DNA of 64,000 bases from the NCBI RefSeq assembly GCF_039649665.1, contig NZ_JBDJAW010000016.1:1-64000 (forward strand), in the 5' to 3' direction. Both the position numbers and the translations under genes were made by a program. Position 1 is the first letter of the stretch, and each line of letters starts with the position of its first letter. This stretch comes from Microbispora sp. ZYX-F-249. Its GTDB lineage: Bacteria; Actinomycetota; Actinomycetes; Streptosporangiales; Streptosporangiaceae. Positions 1 through 7,494 of the stretch are shown here, one piece after another. The notes beneath the pieces are model-generated. The model was not told where the DNA came from, did not search any database, and saw only the letters and a program-made list of their open reading frames with translations.

Positions 1-2
1 GC

Positions 3-389
3 GCGACGCCGAACACCAGCCCGTCTCCGGGCACCAGCCCGAACACCAGCCCGTCCCCGCGTACCAGCCCGTCCTCGACGCCGTCTCCGGTGACGGGGGC
101 GTGTTCGGCGACGATCGAGACGACCAACAGCTGGCCGGGCGGGTTCCAGTCGACGGTGACCGTGCGGGCGGGCAGCGCGCCGGTGAACGGCTGGACCGTG
201 AAGTGGACCTGGCCGGGCGGGCAGACCATCAGCAGCGTGTGGAACGGTGAGCAGAGCGGGTCCGGCTCCTCCGTGACGGTCCGCAACGCCCCCTACAACG
301 GCTCCATCGCGGCCGGCTCGTCCACCACCTTCGGCTTCACCGCCAACGGCAGCGCGGCCACCCCGGCCGTGACCTGCACCAGCCCCTGA
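3..389 (+). CDS. C-terminal part of a secreted enzyme with a CBM2 module (5' end outside window)
   Basis: The reading frame is open from the window edge, so the start and any catalytic domain lie upstream. The visible 128 residues begin with a Pro/Thr/Ser linker of about 30 residues made of repeated TSPSP/TSPN units, the usual spacer between catalytic and binding domains in secreted actinobacterial glycosidases. A family 2 carbohydrate-binding module of about 95 residues follows, with the expected opening Cys (GACSATI), the closing Cys near the end (AVTCTSP) and spaced Trp residues (NSWPGG, WTVKWTW, VWNG) that would stack on cellulose or xylan. A strong terminator follows directly. The convergent LacI regulator and its operator-like site fit a plant-polysaccharide enzyme; which glycoside hydrolase family is attached cannot be told. 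Confidence 0.85.
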   Translation, partial: ATPNTSPSPGTSPNTSPSPRTSPSSTPSPVTGACSATIETTNSWPGGFQSTVTVRAGSAPVNGWTVKWTWPGGQTISSVWNGEQSGSGSSVTVRNAPYNGSIAAGSSTTFGFTANGSAATPAVTCTSP

Positions 390-410
390 CCCTCCTCCTG
401 GCGAGGATCA

Positions 411-452
411 CCTCCGGTGCGGGCGGGACCAAGACCCCGCCCGCACCGGAGG
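411..452. terminator. Bidirectional terminator between the CBM2 enzyme and the LacI gene
   Basis: A perfect 17-bp inverted repeat (411-427 with 436-452) with an 8-base loop sits between two convergent genes. No U-run is present on either side, as is common in high-GC actinobacteria. Confidence 0.85.
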
Positions 453-462
453 CTCCGGGGAA

Positions 463-1500
463 CTACCGCTGCTTCGGCGGCGCGGTGCTGTCGCGTACGA
501 CGAGGGCGGTGGCGAACTCCTGACGGTTGTGGGGGAGTGGTTCGCCTCTGGCGAGCGTCACCAGCATTCTGGCGGCGGCCGCCGCCATCTCGGTCAGCGG
601 CTGGTGGATCGTGGTCAGCGGCGGGATGGCCCAGCGCATCGGGGGCATGTCGTCGAAGCCGATGACGCTGAGGTCCTCCGGGATGCGCAGCCCCAGCTGG
701 TGGGCCGCGTGGTAGACGCCGATGGCCTGGCCGTCGTTGGAGGCGAAAACGGCGGTGGGCGGGTTCGGCATGCGCAGCAGGCGGTGCGTGTGCGTCAGGC
801 CGTCCTCGATCTGGTAGTCGCCCGGGCAGATGAGGTCGGGGTCGACGGGCACACCGGCGGTGTCGAGCGCCGCGCGGTACCCGTCGAGACGGGCCCGGCT
901 GGACAACGCGTGCGACGGCCCGGTGATGATGGCGATCCGCCGGTGGCCCAGCTCCAGCAGATGGCGGGTGGCGCTGAGCCCGCCGTTCCAGTTGCCCGCG
1001 CCCACGGAGGGGGTCCGGTGGCCGGGGTCGTCCGTCGGATCCAGGAGGACGAGGGGGATCTTGCGGGTGGCGAGCCGTTCCCGCTGCAGGCCGGTCAGGT
1101 CGGAGAAGACCGCGATGACACCGGTGGGGCGGCGCATGAGCACGTCCTCCAGCCAGTCGCCGCCGGGAGTGTGGTTGCCCTGCAGCTCGGAGATGGCCAC
1201 GGCCAGGTGGTGCTCGCGCGCGACCCGCCCGACACCCCGGACGATCTCCGTCGGGTAGTCGCCCGCCAGCTCGTGGAAGACCAGCTCCAGCACGGCCGCC
1301 GGGCTGGAACGCCGTCGCTGCCGGCGGAAGCCGTGCTCCCGGATGAGGTCCTCGATCATCGCGCGGGTCTCCGGCGCCACCGCGGAGCGGCCGTTCACCA
1401 CCTTGGAGACCGTCGCCTTGGACACTCCGGCGAGCTCGGCGAGCTGCGCGAGGGTCAGCGGTTCTGGTTCTGATGCGGACGGCTCGTCGACAACGGTCAC
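463..1500 (-). CDS. LacI-family transcriptional regulator
   Basis: The 345-residue protein has a LacI N-terminal helix-turn-helix at about residues 16-40 (LAQLAELAGVSKATVSKVVNG) with KA in the specificity positions. The periplasmic-binding-protein-like sugar sensor follows, including LGHRRIAIITG and the SVIGFDDMP hinge motif. The start is GTG at 1500. The neighbouring convergent gene is a CBM2-bearing secreted enzyme, and the region upstream of this gene carries a palindrome of the kind bound by xylan/xylose LacI repressors in Streptomyces. It is likely an autoregulated repressor of polysaccharide degradation; the effector sugar is not deducible. Confidence 0.85.
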   Translation of the reverse strand: MTVVDEPSASEPEPLTLAQLAELAGVSKATVSKVVNGRSAVAPETRAMIEDLIREHGFRRQRRRSSPAAVLELVFHELAGDYPTEIVRGVGRVAREHHLAVAISELQGNHTPGGDWLEDVLMRRPTGVIAVFSDLTGLQRERLATRKIPLVLLDPTDDPGHRTPSVGAGNWNGGLSATRHLLELGHRRIAIITGPSHALSSRARLDGYRAALDTAGVPVDPDLICPGDYQIEDGLTHTHRLLRMPNPPTAVFASNDGQAIGVYHAAHQLGLRIPEDLSVIGFDDMPPMRWAIPPLTTIHQPLTEMAAAAARMLVTLARGEPLPHNRQEFATALVVRDSTAPPKQR

Positions 1501-1600
1501 AAGGCGCAGTCTAACGGCGAGTTGTGCGTATGGCTCTAAATGTTTCGGTCATCGTGACCACGAAATCGGTGAACTGCCCGGCTGGCGCTTGATAGCGGGC

Positions 1601-1614
1601 CCGAAAACTTTCGG
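1601..1614. promoter_or_regulatory. Putative LacI-family operator (CCGAAAACTTTCGG)
   Basis: A near-perfect palindrome lies about 100 bp upstream of the LacI start. A further half-site, TTTCGG, is at 1543-1548. The core resembles the CGAAA...TTTCG sites described for Streptomyces xylan-responsive LacI regulators (BxlR-like). Assignment to this regulator is inference from position. Confidence 0.45.
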
Positions 1615-1631
1615 TCTTCGGCATGCCGGGG

Positions 1632-2471
1632 CTACCCGGTGAGTGATTGGGTGCCGAGCACGGTGAGCAGTGCGAGGCGCTCGGCGTCCTCGGTCCCGGG
1701 CTCGGCGGTGTAGACCATGACGCGCAGGTCGCTGCCCGTCACCGTGAGCACGTCGCAGTCCAGGGTCAGGGGGCCGACGTCCGGGTGGTCGATGGTCTTG
1801 CGCCCGGCCTGATGCCGGCCGACGGTGCCGGAGTCCCACAGTTCGGCGAACCGGTCGCTGTTCGCGCGCAGATCCGCGACCAGCCGGCGCAGGCGCTGGT
1901 CGCCCGGGTAGCGGTCGCGGGTCGCGCGCAGATCGGCGACCAGGCCCGCCTCGAACGCCCGCAGCGACTCCGGGGTGTGCCGGGCCCGGCTGCCGGGCCC
2001 GAGGAAGTGCCGCCACACCGCGTTGCGCTGGTCGCCGCGCCACCCGGACGGATCGCCCATCAGCGCGGCGTACGGCGGGTTCGCGATGAGCAGGGTCCAG
2101 CACGCGTCGAAGACCGCGACGGGTGTCCCGGCCAGCCGGTCGAGCATCCGCTGCACGCCGGGGGTGACGTACGCCGACACCGTCTCCGGGCCGGGCGGCA
2201 CCAGCCCGGCCAGCCGGAACAGGTGCGCGCGCTCGGTGCCGGACAGCCGCAGGGCCCGCGCCAGGGCCTCGACGACCTGCGCCGACGGGTGGGACGCGCG
2301 GCCCTGTTCGAGCCGCGTGACGTAGTCGACGGAGATCCCGGCCAGCATGGCCAGCTCCTCCCGGCGCAGTCCGGCCGCGCGCCGGTGCCCGCCCCCGGGC
2401 AGCCCGGCGGCCTCGGGCGAGGCGCGGTCGCGCCAGCGGCGCACCGCTTCACCGAACTCCGTCGTCGCCAT
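1632..2471 (-). CDS. XRE-family regulator with MmyB-like ligand-binding domain
   Basis: The 279-residue protein starts at ATG 2471, chosen because the product then begins with the usual short lead MATTEFGEAVRRWRDR. An XRE helix-turn-helix occupies about residues 30-90 (RREELAMLAGISVDYVTRLEQGR), the signature of the MmyB-type family. The C-terminal PAS-like MmyB domain contains the usual segments (VFDACWTLLIANPPYAALMG, the RHFLGP region and FAELWDS...VGRHQAG). Members commonly repress an adjacent divergent oxidoreductase. Here an SDR gene starts 102 bp away on the other strand, which fits that pattern. Confidence 0.88.
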   Translation of the reverse strand: MATTEFGEAVRRWRDRASPEAAGLPGGGHRRAAGLRREELAMLAGISVDYVTRLEQGRASHPSAQVVEALARALRLSGTERAHLFRLAGLVPPGPETVSAYVTPGVQRMLDRLAGTPVAVFDACWTLLIANPPYAALMGDPSGWRGDQRNAVWRHFLGPGSRARHTPESLRAFEAGLVADLRATRDRYPGDQRLRRLVADLRANSDRFAELWDSGTVGRHQAGRKTIDHPDVGPLTLDCDVLTVTGSDLRVMVYTAEPGTEDAERLALLTVLGTQSLTG

Positions 2472-2573
2472 GCACCCAAGTCTGCACCGCCGGGCGCGGT
2501 CCTTCCTGGTACCGGGAGTCCCAGGAAGCGGAGGGCGCTGGCCGGCCGTACGGCCGGGGCGGACCCTGGAGAC

Positions 2574-3281
2574 ATGACGACGACACTGATCACCGGAGCG
2601 AACAAGGGACTCGGATTCGAGACCGCCCGCCGGCTCGTCGAGGCGGGGCACACCGTCTACGTCGGCAGCCGGGACGCCGAGCGCGGGCGCCGGGCCGCCG
2701 AACGGCTCGGCGCGCGCTGGGTCCTCCTCGACGTCACCGACGACGCGTCCGTGGCCGCCGCCGCGAAGACCGTCGAGGCGGACGGCGGACTGGACGTGCT
2801 GGTCAACAACGCCGGCATCGAGGAGCGCACCGAGACGAACGCGGTCACCGGCGCCGCGGGGACCACCGCCGACCTGATGCGGCACGTGTTCGAGACGAAC
2901 GTCTTCGGACTGGTGCGCGTCACCCACGCGTTCCTGCCGCTGCTGGAGCGGTCCGCCGCGCCGGTCGTGGTGAACGTCAGCAGCGGCCTGGCCTCGCTCG
3001 CCGCCGCCTCGTCCCCCGGCTCGCCGGCGTACGCGTACCCGGGAGTCGCCTACCCGGCGTCGAAGAGCGCGGTCAACATGATCACCGTCCAGTACGCGAA
3101 GGCGTTCCCGGGGATGCGGATCAACGCGGTGGAACCCGGATACACCGCCACGGACCTGAACGGGCACACCGGCACGCAGACCGTCGAGGAGGGCGCCGAA
3201 ATCATCGTCCGCATGGCGCGGCTGGGCCCGGACGGCCCGACCGGGGGCTACTTCGACGCCCGGGGCCCCCTGCCCTGGTGA
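2574..3281 (+). CDS. Short-chain dehydrogenase/reductase
   Basis: This 235-residue classical SDR starts at ATG 2574 behind a GGAG ribosome site. The nucleotide-binding TGANKGLG motif is at residues 6-13, NNAG in mid-protein, a catalytic Ser in VNVSSGLAS, and YPASK as the active-site YxxxK. The substrate is unknown. It is divergent from a MmyB-type regulator, a frequent arrangement in actinomycetes in which the regulator controls the reductase. Longer upstream in-frame reading is a shadow of the opposite gene, so the ATG close to the Rossmann motif was chosen. Confidence 0.88.
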   Translation: MTTTLITGANKGLGFETARRLVEAGHTVYVGSRDAERGRRAAERLGARWVLLDVTDDASVAAAAKTVEADGGLDVLVNNAGIEERTETNAVTGAAGTTADLMRHVFETNVFGLVRVTHAFLPLLERSAAPVVVNVSSGLASLAAASSPGSPAYAYPGVAYPASKSAVNMITVQYAKAFPGMRINAVEPGYTATDLNGHTGTQTVEEGAEIIVRMARLGPDGPTGGYFDARGPLPW

Positions 3282-3299
3282 CTCGGAATACTGGCGTGC

Positions 3300-3704
3300 A
3301 TGGCGTCGGAATCAAGACACATCAGCGAGCGCATCGACCGGCCGGCGGACGAGGTCTACGAATACGCTTCGGACCCGGCCAATCTCCCCACCTGGGCGCC
3401 CGGGCTCGGCGAGGCCGTGGAGAACGTCGACGGGCAGTGGTTCGTGCAGACCCCGTCGGGACGGGTCGGCTTCGCCTTCGTGGAGCGCAACGCGTACGGC
3501 GTGCTCGACCATGAGGTCACGCTTCCCTCCGGCGAGGTCGTGTACAACCCGATGCGGGTCATCCCCGACGGCGACGGCTGCGAGGTGGTGTTCACCCTGC
3601 GCCGCCTCCCGGGCGTGAGCGACGAGGACTTCGCCCGCGACGCGGGCCTCGTGCAGGCCGACCTCACCCGGCTGAAGCAGGTGCTCGAAGCGCCGGGCGC
3701 CTGA
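3300..3704 (+). CDS. SRPBCC (START-like) family protein
   Basis: The 134-residue protein starts MASESRHISERIDRPADEV and shows the polyketide-cyclase/START fold pattern: an initial strand, then DEVYEYASDPANLPTWAPGL, a central sheet and a terminal helix (FARDAGLVQADLTRLKQVLE). Such single-domain proteins bind hydrophobic ligands, but the ligand is unknown. It starts 18 bp after the SDR stop and is probably cotranscribed with it. Confidence 0.75.
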   Translation: MASESRHISERIDRPADEVYEYASDPANLPTWAPGLGEAVENVDGQWFVQTPSGRVGFAFVERNAYGVLDHEVTLPSGEVVYNPMRVIPDGDGCEVVFTLRRLPGVSDEDFARDAGLVQADLTRLKQVLEAPGA

Positions 3705-3774
3705 AGGGCTCGTCGCGGCACGGCAGCCGATCGCTGTCTTGCGGGTTCCGCTCGATCGGGATTCATTGCTTACC

Positions 3775-5061
3775 ATGCGCGGTCGCTTGCGAAAGCTCAT
3801 GGTTCCGGCTCGTTCCGCGGACGGTTCTCTGGCGCGAAACCGCGAATTCCGGCTGCTGTGGCTCAGCTTCACGATGTCGGTGGCGGCCGACCAGATCTTT
3901 CCGGTCACGATCACCATCGCGGCTCTCGACGCGGGTGGCACGGCCTCCACCGTCGGCGCGATCTTCACGTGCCGGTGGATCGCGATCATCGTGTTCGCGT
4001 TGCTGGGCGGGCTGTGGGCGGACCGGCTGCCGCGCCGTACGGTGATGGTCGCCTCGCTGGGTTTCCAGTGCTGTGTGGCCGCCGTCGGGTTGTCCGGCGG
4101 CACCTCCACCTGGCTCCTCGGGCTGCTGGTCTTCCTGGCCGGAGCGGCGGAGGCGTTCCACCGGCCCGCCTACCAGGCGTGCCTGTCGTCCGTGCTCACC
4201 CCCGCCCAGCGTCCGGCCGGCGCGGCGCTGACCGCAGTCTCCTGGCGGCTCGGCGCCGTCGTCGGGCCCGGACTCGGCGCGTACGTCGTGACGGCGTGGT
4301 CCGCCCGGATCGGATTCCTCGCCGTGCTGACGGCCTATCTGCTCGGCCTCGTCCTTCTCCTGCCGCTGCGCGAACCCGTCGTCAGAGCGGGGCCGCGGGC
4401 GTCGGCCGTACGGGAGATCGGCGACGGCCTCTCGGAGGTCTCACGGCGACGGTGGGTCCTGGGGGTCATCGTCGCCGTCGCGCTCCAGCAGATGTTCACG
4501 ATCGCGCCGGCGCAGGTCCTGTTGCCTCTCGTCTCCCGCGAGACCTTCGGCGGCGACGCCGTGTACGGAACCGCCCTCGCCCTGCTGTCGGTGGGGGGCC
4601 TCGCGGGCGGGCTGATCGGCATGAGGTGGAGACCCGCCCGGCCGGGACTGGCCGCGATCACCGGGCTCGCCCTCTACGGCGTCGTGCCGCTCGCGCTCGC
4701 CTGGCCGGTGTCGCCGGAGTTCGTGTACGCGTGCTACATCACCGCGGGTCTCGGGTTGGAGGTCTTCGCCGTGCAGTGGGTGGTGAACCTCCAGAAGGAG
4801 ATCCCGCCGGACCGCCTCGCCCGGGTCACCTCCGTCGACTGGCTGGCCGCCTCGGTCATGACGCCCATCGGCCTGACGCTGACCGGTCCGGCCGGCGCGG
4901 CGATGGGCCGTCAGACGCTGCTGCTGATCGGCGCGGCCGCCGGGTTCGCCGTGCCGATGGCGACCGTCTTCCTGCGCGGGATGTCCCGCTTTCAGAGCGA
5001 CGTCACTCCACTCCGCGGGGACCCCGCTTCGGATGCGGCCTCCCCGCTCAGAACGCCCTGA
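3775..5061 (+). CDS. MFS transporter (MFS_3/enterobactin-exporter-like)
   Basis: About 428 residues with twelve predicted hydrophobic segments. It opens with the typical LARNREFRLLWLSFTMSVAADQ entry helix and carries LWADRLPRRTVM between helices 2 and 3, the motif A loop of this drug/siderophore efflux family. The start is ATG 3775; ATG 3799 or TTG 3739 are possible. Its last 70 bp overlap, tail to tail, the convergent membrane gene at 4992-5594. The exported substrate is not predictable. Confidence 0.82.
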   Translation: MRGRLRKLMVPARSADGSLARNREFRLLWLSFTMSVAADQIFPVTITIAALDAGGTASTVGAIFTCRWIAIIVFALLGGLWADRLPRRTVMVASLGFQCCVAAVGLSGGTSTWLLGLLVFLAGAAEAFHRPAYQACLSSVLTPAQRPAGAALTAVSWRLGAVVGPGLGAYVVTAWSARIGFLAVLTAYLLGLVLLLPLREPVVRAGPRASAVREIGDGLSEVSRRRWVLGVIVAVALQQMFTIAPAQVLLPLVSRETFGGDAVYGTALALLSVGGLAGGLIGMRWRPARPGLAAITGLALYGVVPLALAWPVSPEFVYACYITAGLGLEVFAVQWVVNLQKEIPPDRLARVTSVDWLAASVMTPIGLTLTGPAGAAMGRQTLLLIGAAAGFAVPMATVFLRGMSRFQSDVTPLRGDPASDAASPLRTP

Positions 5062-5594
5062 GCTGTCACGGCACGCCCGCCGAACGCGACGGCACCGGTC
5101 AGAAGCACGAGTCCGGACAGCACCCCGCTGACGAAGGGCACCCAGGCGACGGCGGCCGTCGAGGCGAGGACGAGACCGACGGCGCCGAGCACGGACAGGA
5201 GCACACCGAGGGCGGCGATGCCCCGCTCCTTCCATATCGGGGCGAGTGCGATGAAGTGCACCCCGACCACCAGCGCCACCCAGGCCACGTTGGTCTCCTC
5301 GGGACGGCCCAGCATCGCCAGAACCCGGATTCCGCCGATGAGCAGGACCACCTCGGCCGCGACGACGATCAGGTAGCCGCGGCCGAACATGGGCCGCCGC
5401 GGCCCCTCGGCCGGCCGTTCCCTGCGGGCGGCGACGAACCACATGGCCAGAACGCTCGCGGCCGCCAGGCAGGCGGCCGCTTTCAGAAGGGTCACGGCCA
5501 CGGGAGGGAGCGGGCTCTGTGCGTTGACAAGCACGAACACCGCGCCGAAAACCGCGCCGATCAGCAATCCAGTCATTCGCTGCATGTGATCCAT
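4992..5594 (-). CDS. Multi-pass membrane protein of unknown function
   Basis: The 200-residue protein has about six hydrophobic helices: GLLIGAVFGAVFVLV, the LLKAAACLAAASVLAMWFV region, GYLIVVAAEVVLLIGGI, VAWVALVVGVHFIALAPIW, the AALGVLLSVLGAVGLVL region and FVSGVLSGLVLLTGAVAF. No family was recognised with certainty. It overlaps the end of the MFS gene on the opposite strand and lies downstream of the LuxR regulator (gap about 60 bp, same strand), so the two may be cotranscribed. Confidence 0.7.
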   Translation of the reverse strand: MDHMQRMTGLLIGAVFGAVFVLVNAQSPLPPVAVTLLKAAACLAAASVLAMWFVAARRERPAEGPRRPMFGRGYLIVVAAEVVLLIGGIRVLAMLGRPEETNVAWVALVVGVHFIALAPIWKERGIAALGVLLSVLGAVGLVLASTAAVAWVPFVSGVLSGLVLLTGAVAFGGRAVTAQGVLSGEAASEAGSPRSGVTSL

Positions 5595-5655
5595 TCAAAC
5601 GGGTGCCGCGTCGCCCGCGCATGGGGGCCAGGGCGACAACGAGGTATGCCTGGCA

Positions 5656-6384
5656 CTACCTCGCCGTTCCGCGGAGATAGGCGAGCACGGCCAGCACCCG
5701 CCGGTTGACGTCCTCGGTCGCCGGCAGCTCGAGCTTGGCGAACACACTGGCGACGTGCTTGCCGACGGCGGCCTCCGTGATCGACAGCGCGCGGGCCACG
5801 GCGCTGTTGGAGCGCCCTTCGGCGATCAGATCGAGCACCTCGCGCTCGCGCGCGGTCAGCCGCTGCACCGGCTCGGTGACGTCCCTGGCTTTGCGCCACA
5901 TGTGCTCGAACAGGTCGACGAGCATGGTGATCAGGGTCGGTTGCCTGATCAGAAGAGCGCCCGGCGAGTAGGCGACGGGAGTCGTCCGTACGAACGCCAC
6001 GGTGCGGTCGAAGACGAGCAGTTGCTGGATCGGCTCGTCGACCACACGGTGCAGGTCGCCGGAGGAGTGCAGCTCCCTGATGCGCGCCGCCTTGCCGGGA
6101 TCGTCCAGCACGCTCGCGTGCACGATGGTGCGCATCTCCATCCCGCGCTGCAGGGCGTCGAGCACCCTGCGCCTGCTCCTCTGCTCCTGGCGCCCCCTGT
6201 CCGTCGAGCCCACCGGGTGCATGGCGCGCAGCTCGCGAGCGGTGTGCGCCGCCTCCAGGATCCGCCGCTGGACGAGCTCGTTGTCGTCCACGAGCTCGAC
6301 GCCGACGGGGATGCCACGCAACTTGTCCACGGCATGCTCAAGCTGGAGGGCCAGCTGGGCCAGCTGAGTCGTGCCCGTGTCCAC
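5656..6384 (-). CDS. LuxR-family (HTH) regulator with a PLD/TrmB-like sensor region
   Basis: The 242-residue protein has a C-terminal LuxR helix-turn-helix at about residues 172-230 (LTAREREVLDLIAEGRSNSAVARALSITEAAVGKHVASVFAKL). The N-terminal 160 residues resemble the effector-binding region seen in TrmB-like actinobacterial regulators: a helical lead, then RRVLDALQRGMEMRTIVHASVLDDP and HRVVDEPIQQLLVFDRTVAFV. No phosphoacceptor receiver domain is present. The start is GTG 6384. Target genes are unknown; the membrane gene downstream on the same strand is a candidate. Confidence 0.8.
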   Translation of the reverse strand: MDTGTTQLAQLALQLEHAVDKLRGIPVGVELVDDNELVQRRILEAAHTARELRAMHPVGSTDRGRQEQRSRRRVLDALQRGMEMRTIVHASVLDDPGKAARIRELHSSGDLHRVVDEPIQQLLVFDRTVAFVRTTPVAYSPGALLIRQPTLITMLVDLFEHMWRKARDVTEPVQRLTAREREVLDLIAEGRSNSAVARALSITEAAVGKHVASVFAKLELPATEDVNRRVLAVLAYLRGTAR

Positions 6385-6489
6385 GCGCCTCCTGTCGCCC
6401 GAAAGTGTGCGTCCGGCGGTGCCAGGCTACCGATCTCGCCCTGCCCGGCCGGAAACCCGCGGCCCGAAGCGCCCGGCGTCAGCCGCGTC

Positions 6490-7359
6490 TCAGGGAGGCG
6501 TCAGGAAGCCGAAATGGTCCTTGCCCACGACAACCTGGTTGCGGAGCTCTCCGACCTCCTCGATCGACACGGTGATCAGGTCGCCCGCGTGCAACCGGAA
6601 GTCGAGTTCGGGCACGAGGCCGGTCCCGGTGGAGAGCACGACTCCGTGGGGATGGTTCTCGGAGTGGAACAGGTAGGCGGTCAGCTCGGTGAACGAGCGC
6701 CTGATCTGACTGGTGGAGGTCGTGCCGTCCCAGACGACGACGCCCTCGCGGGCGACCGTCATGCGGATGGCGAGGTCGGAGGCGTCCACTTCCCATGCGG
6801 GCCTGATGCCGGAGGACAGTGCACACGCGCCGGCGTACGTCTTGGCCTGCGGCAGGTAGAGCGGGTTCTCGCCCTCCACCGACCGTGAGCTCATGTCGTT
6901 GCAGACGACGTAACCGACGATCTCCTCGAACCGGTTGACCACGAGCGCCAGCTCGGGCTCGGGCACGTTGAGCACCGAATCGGACCGGATGCCGACGGGT
7001 TCGCCGTCGACGACCACCCGCCAGGCAGGCGACTTGAAGAACAATTCGGGGCGCTCGGCGTCGTAGACCAGCTCGTAGACCGATTTGAGGGCGCTCTCCT
7101 CCACCCGGGCGTCCCGGGAGCGCAGATAGGTGACGCCCGAGGCCCAGACCTCTGTGGCGCCGTCCACGGGGGCGAGCAGCCGGACCTCGCTGAGCAGGCC
7201 GTCGGGAGTGGCGTCGGCGCACATCCCTTCGATCTCCTCCTTCCGGTGCCGGAGAAGCTCGGACATGCCGGCGACCGGCAGGGTGGACAGGATGCCGTCG
7301 TTCACCACGGCGATGTGTGCGCGGGGGTCGGCATGCCGCCGATACCTAACGATGTGCAC
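6490..7359 (-). CDS. FAH-family hydro-lyase, probable 2-keto-3-deoxy-pentonate dehydratase
   Basis: The 289-residue protein belongs to the fumarylacetoacetate hydrolase fold. It carries a stretch characteristic of the sugar-acid branch (XylX/KdaD/AraD-like): GVTYLRSRDARVEES, YDAERPELFFKSP, VPEPELALVVN, NDMSSRSVEGENPLYLPQAK. Metal ligands expected of the family are the Glu residues in NVPEPEL and the Asp in CNDMSSR. Such enzymes dehydrate 2-keto-3-deoxy-D-xylonate or L-arabonate to 2-oxoglutarate semialdehyde in the Weimberg pathway. The gene is divergent from a GH3 glycosidase, and an IlvD/Edd dehydratase is encoded downstream in the same cluster, which supports this role. The start is GTG 7359. 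Confidence 0.8.
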   Translation of the reverse strand: MHIVRYRRHADPRAHIAVVNDGILSTLPVAGMSELLRHRKEEIEGMCADATPDGLLSEVRLLAPVDGATEVWASGVTYLRSRDARVEESALKSVYELVYDAERPELFFKSPAWRVVVDGEPVGIRSDSVLNVPEPELALVVNRFEEIVGYVVCNDMSSRSVEGENPLYLPQAKTYAGACALSSGIRPAWEVDASDLAIRMTVAREGVVVWDGTTSTSQIRRSFTELTAYLFHSENHPHGVVLSTGTGLVPELDFRLHAGDLITVSIEEVGELRNQVVVGKDHFGFLTPP

Positions 7360-7453
7360 TCCGGTATCCCTTCCGCCGTGCAGCGCATGACCTCAGGCGC
7401 CCTTGCGAGCTCTGGACAAAGTCATTGTGATCGGCGACGGTGACGTTGTAAAC

Positions 7454-7465
7454 GTTACCGATTAC
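7454..7465. promoter_or_regulatory. LacI/GalR-type operator GTTACCGATTAC
   Basis: The site matches the palindrome GTWAYCGRTWAC and lies between the divergent FAH and GH3 genes, about 30 bp upstream of the GH3 start. The same pattern recurs upstream of the cluster's LacI gene at 10016-10027. The half-site resembles the GTnAnCG site of GalR-like regulators. Together the two sites argue for control by the LacI protein at 10051-11091. Confidence 0.65.
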
Positions 7466-7494
7466 GTTTGCACAAGCATGATTGGGGTGATCGG

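Noticed and set aside
529-1473. Long plus-strand open frame opposite the first LacI gene
   Set aside because: It is the antisense shadow of a clear LacI coding sequence in high-GC DNA; the translation is low-complexity with no domain.
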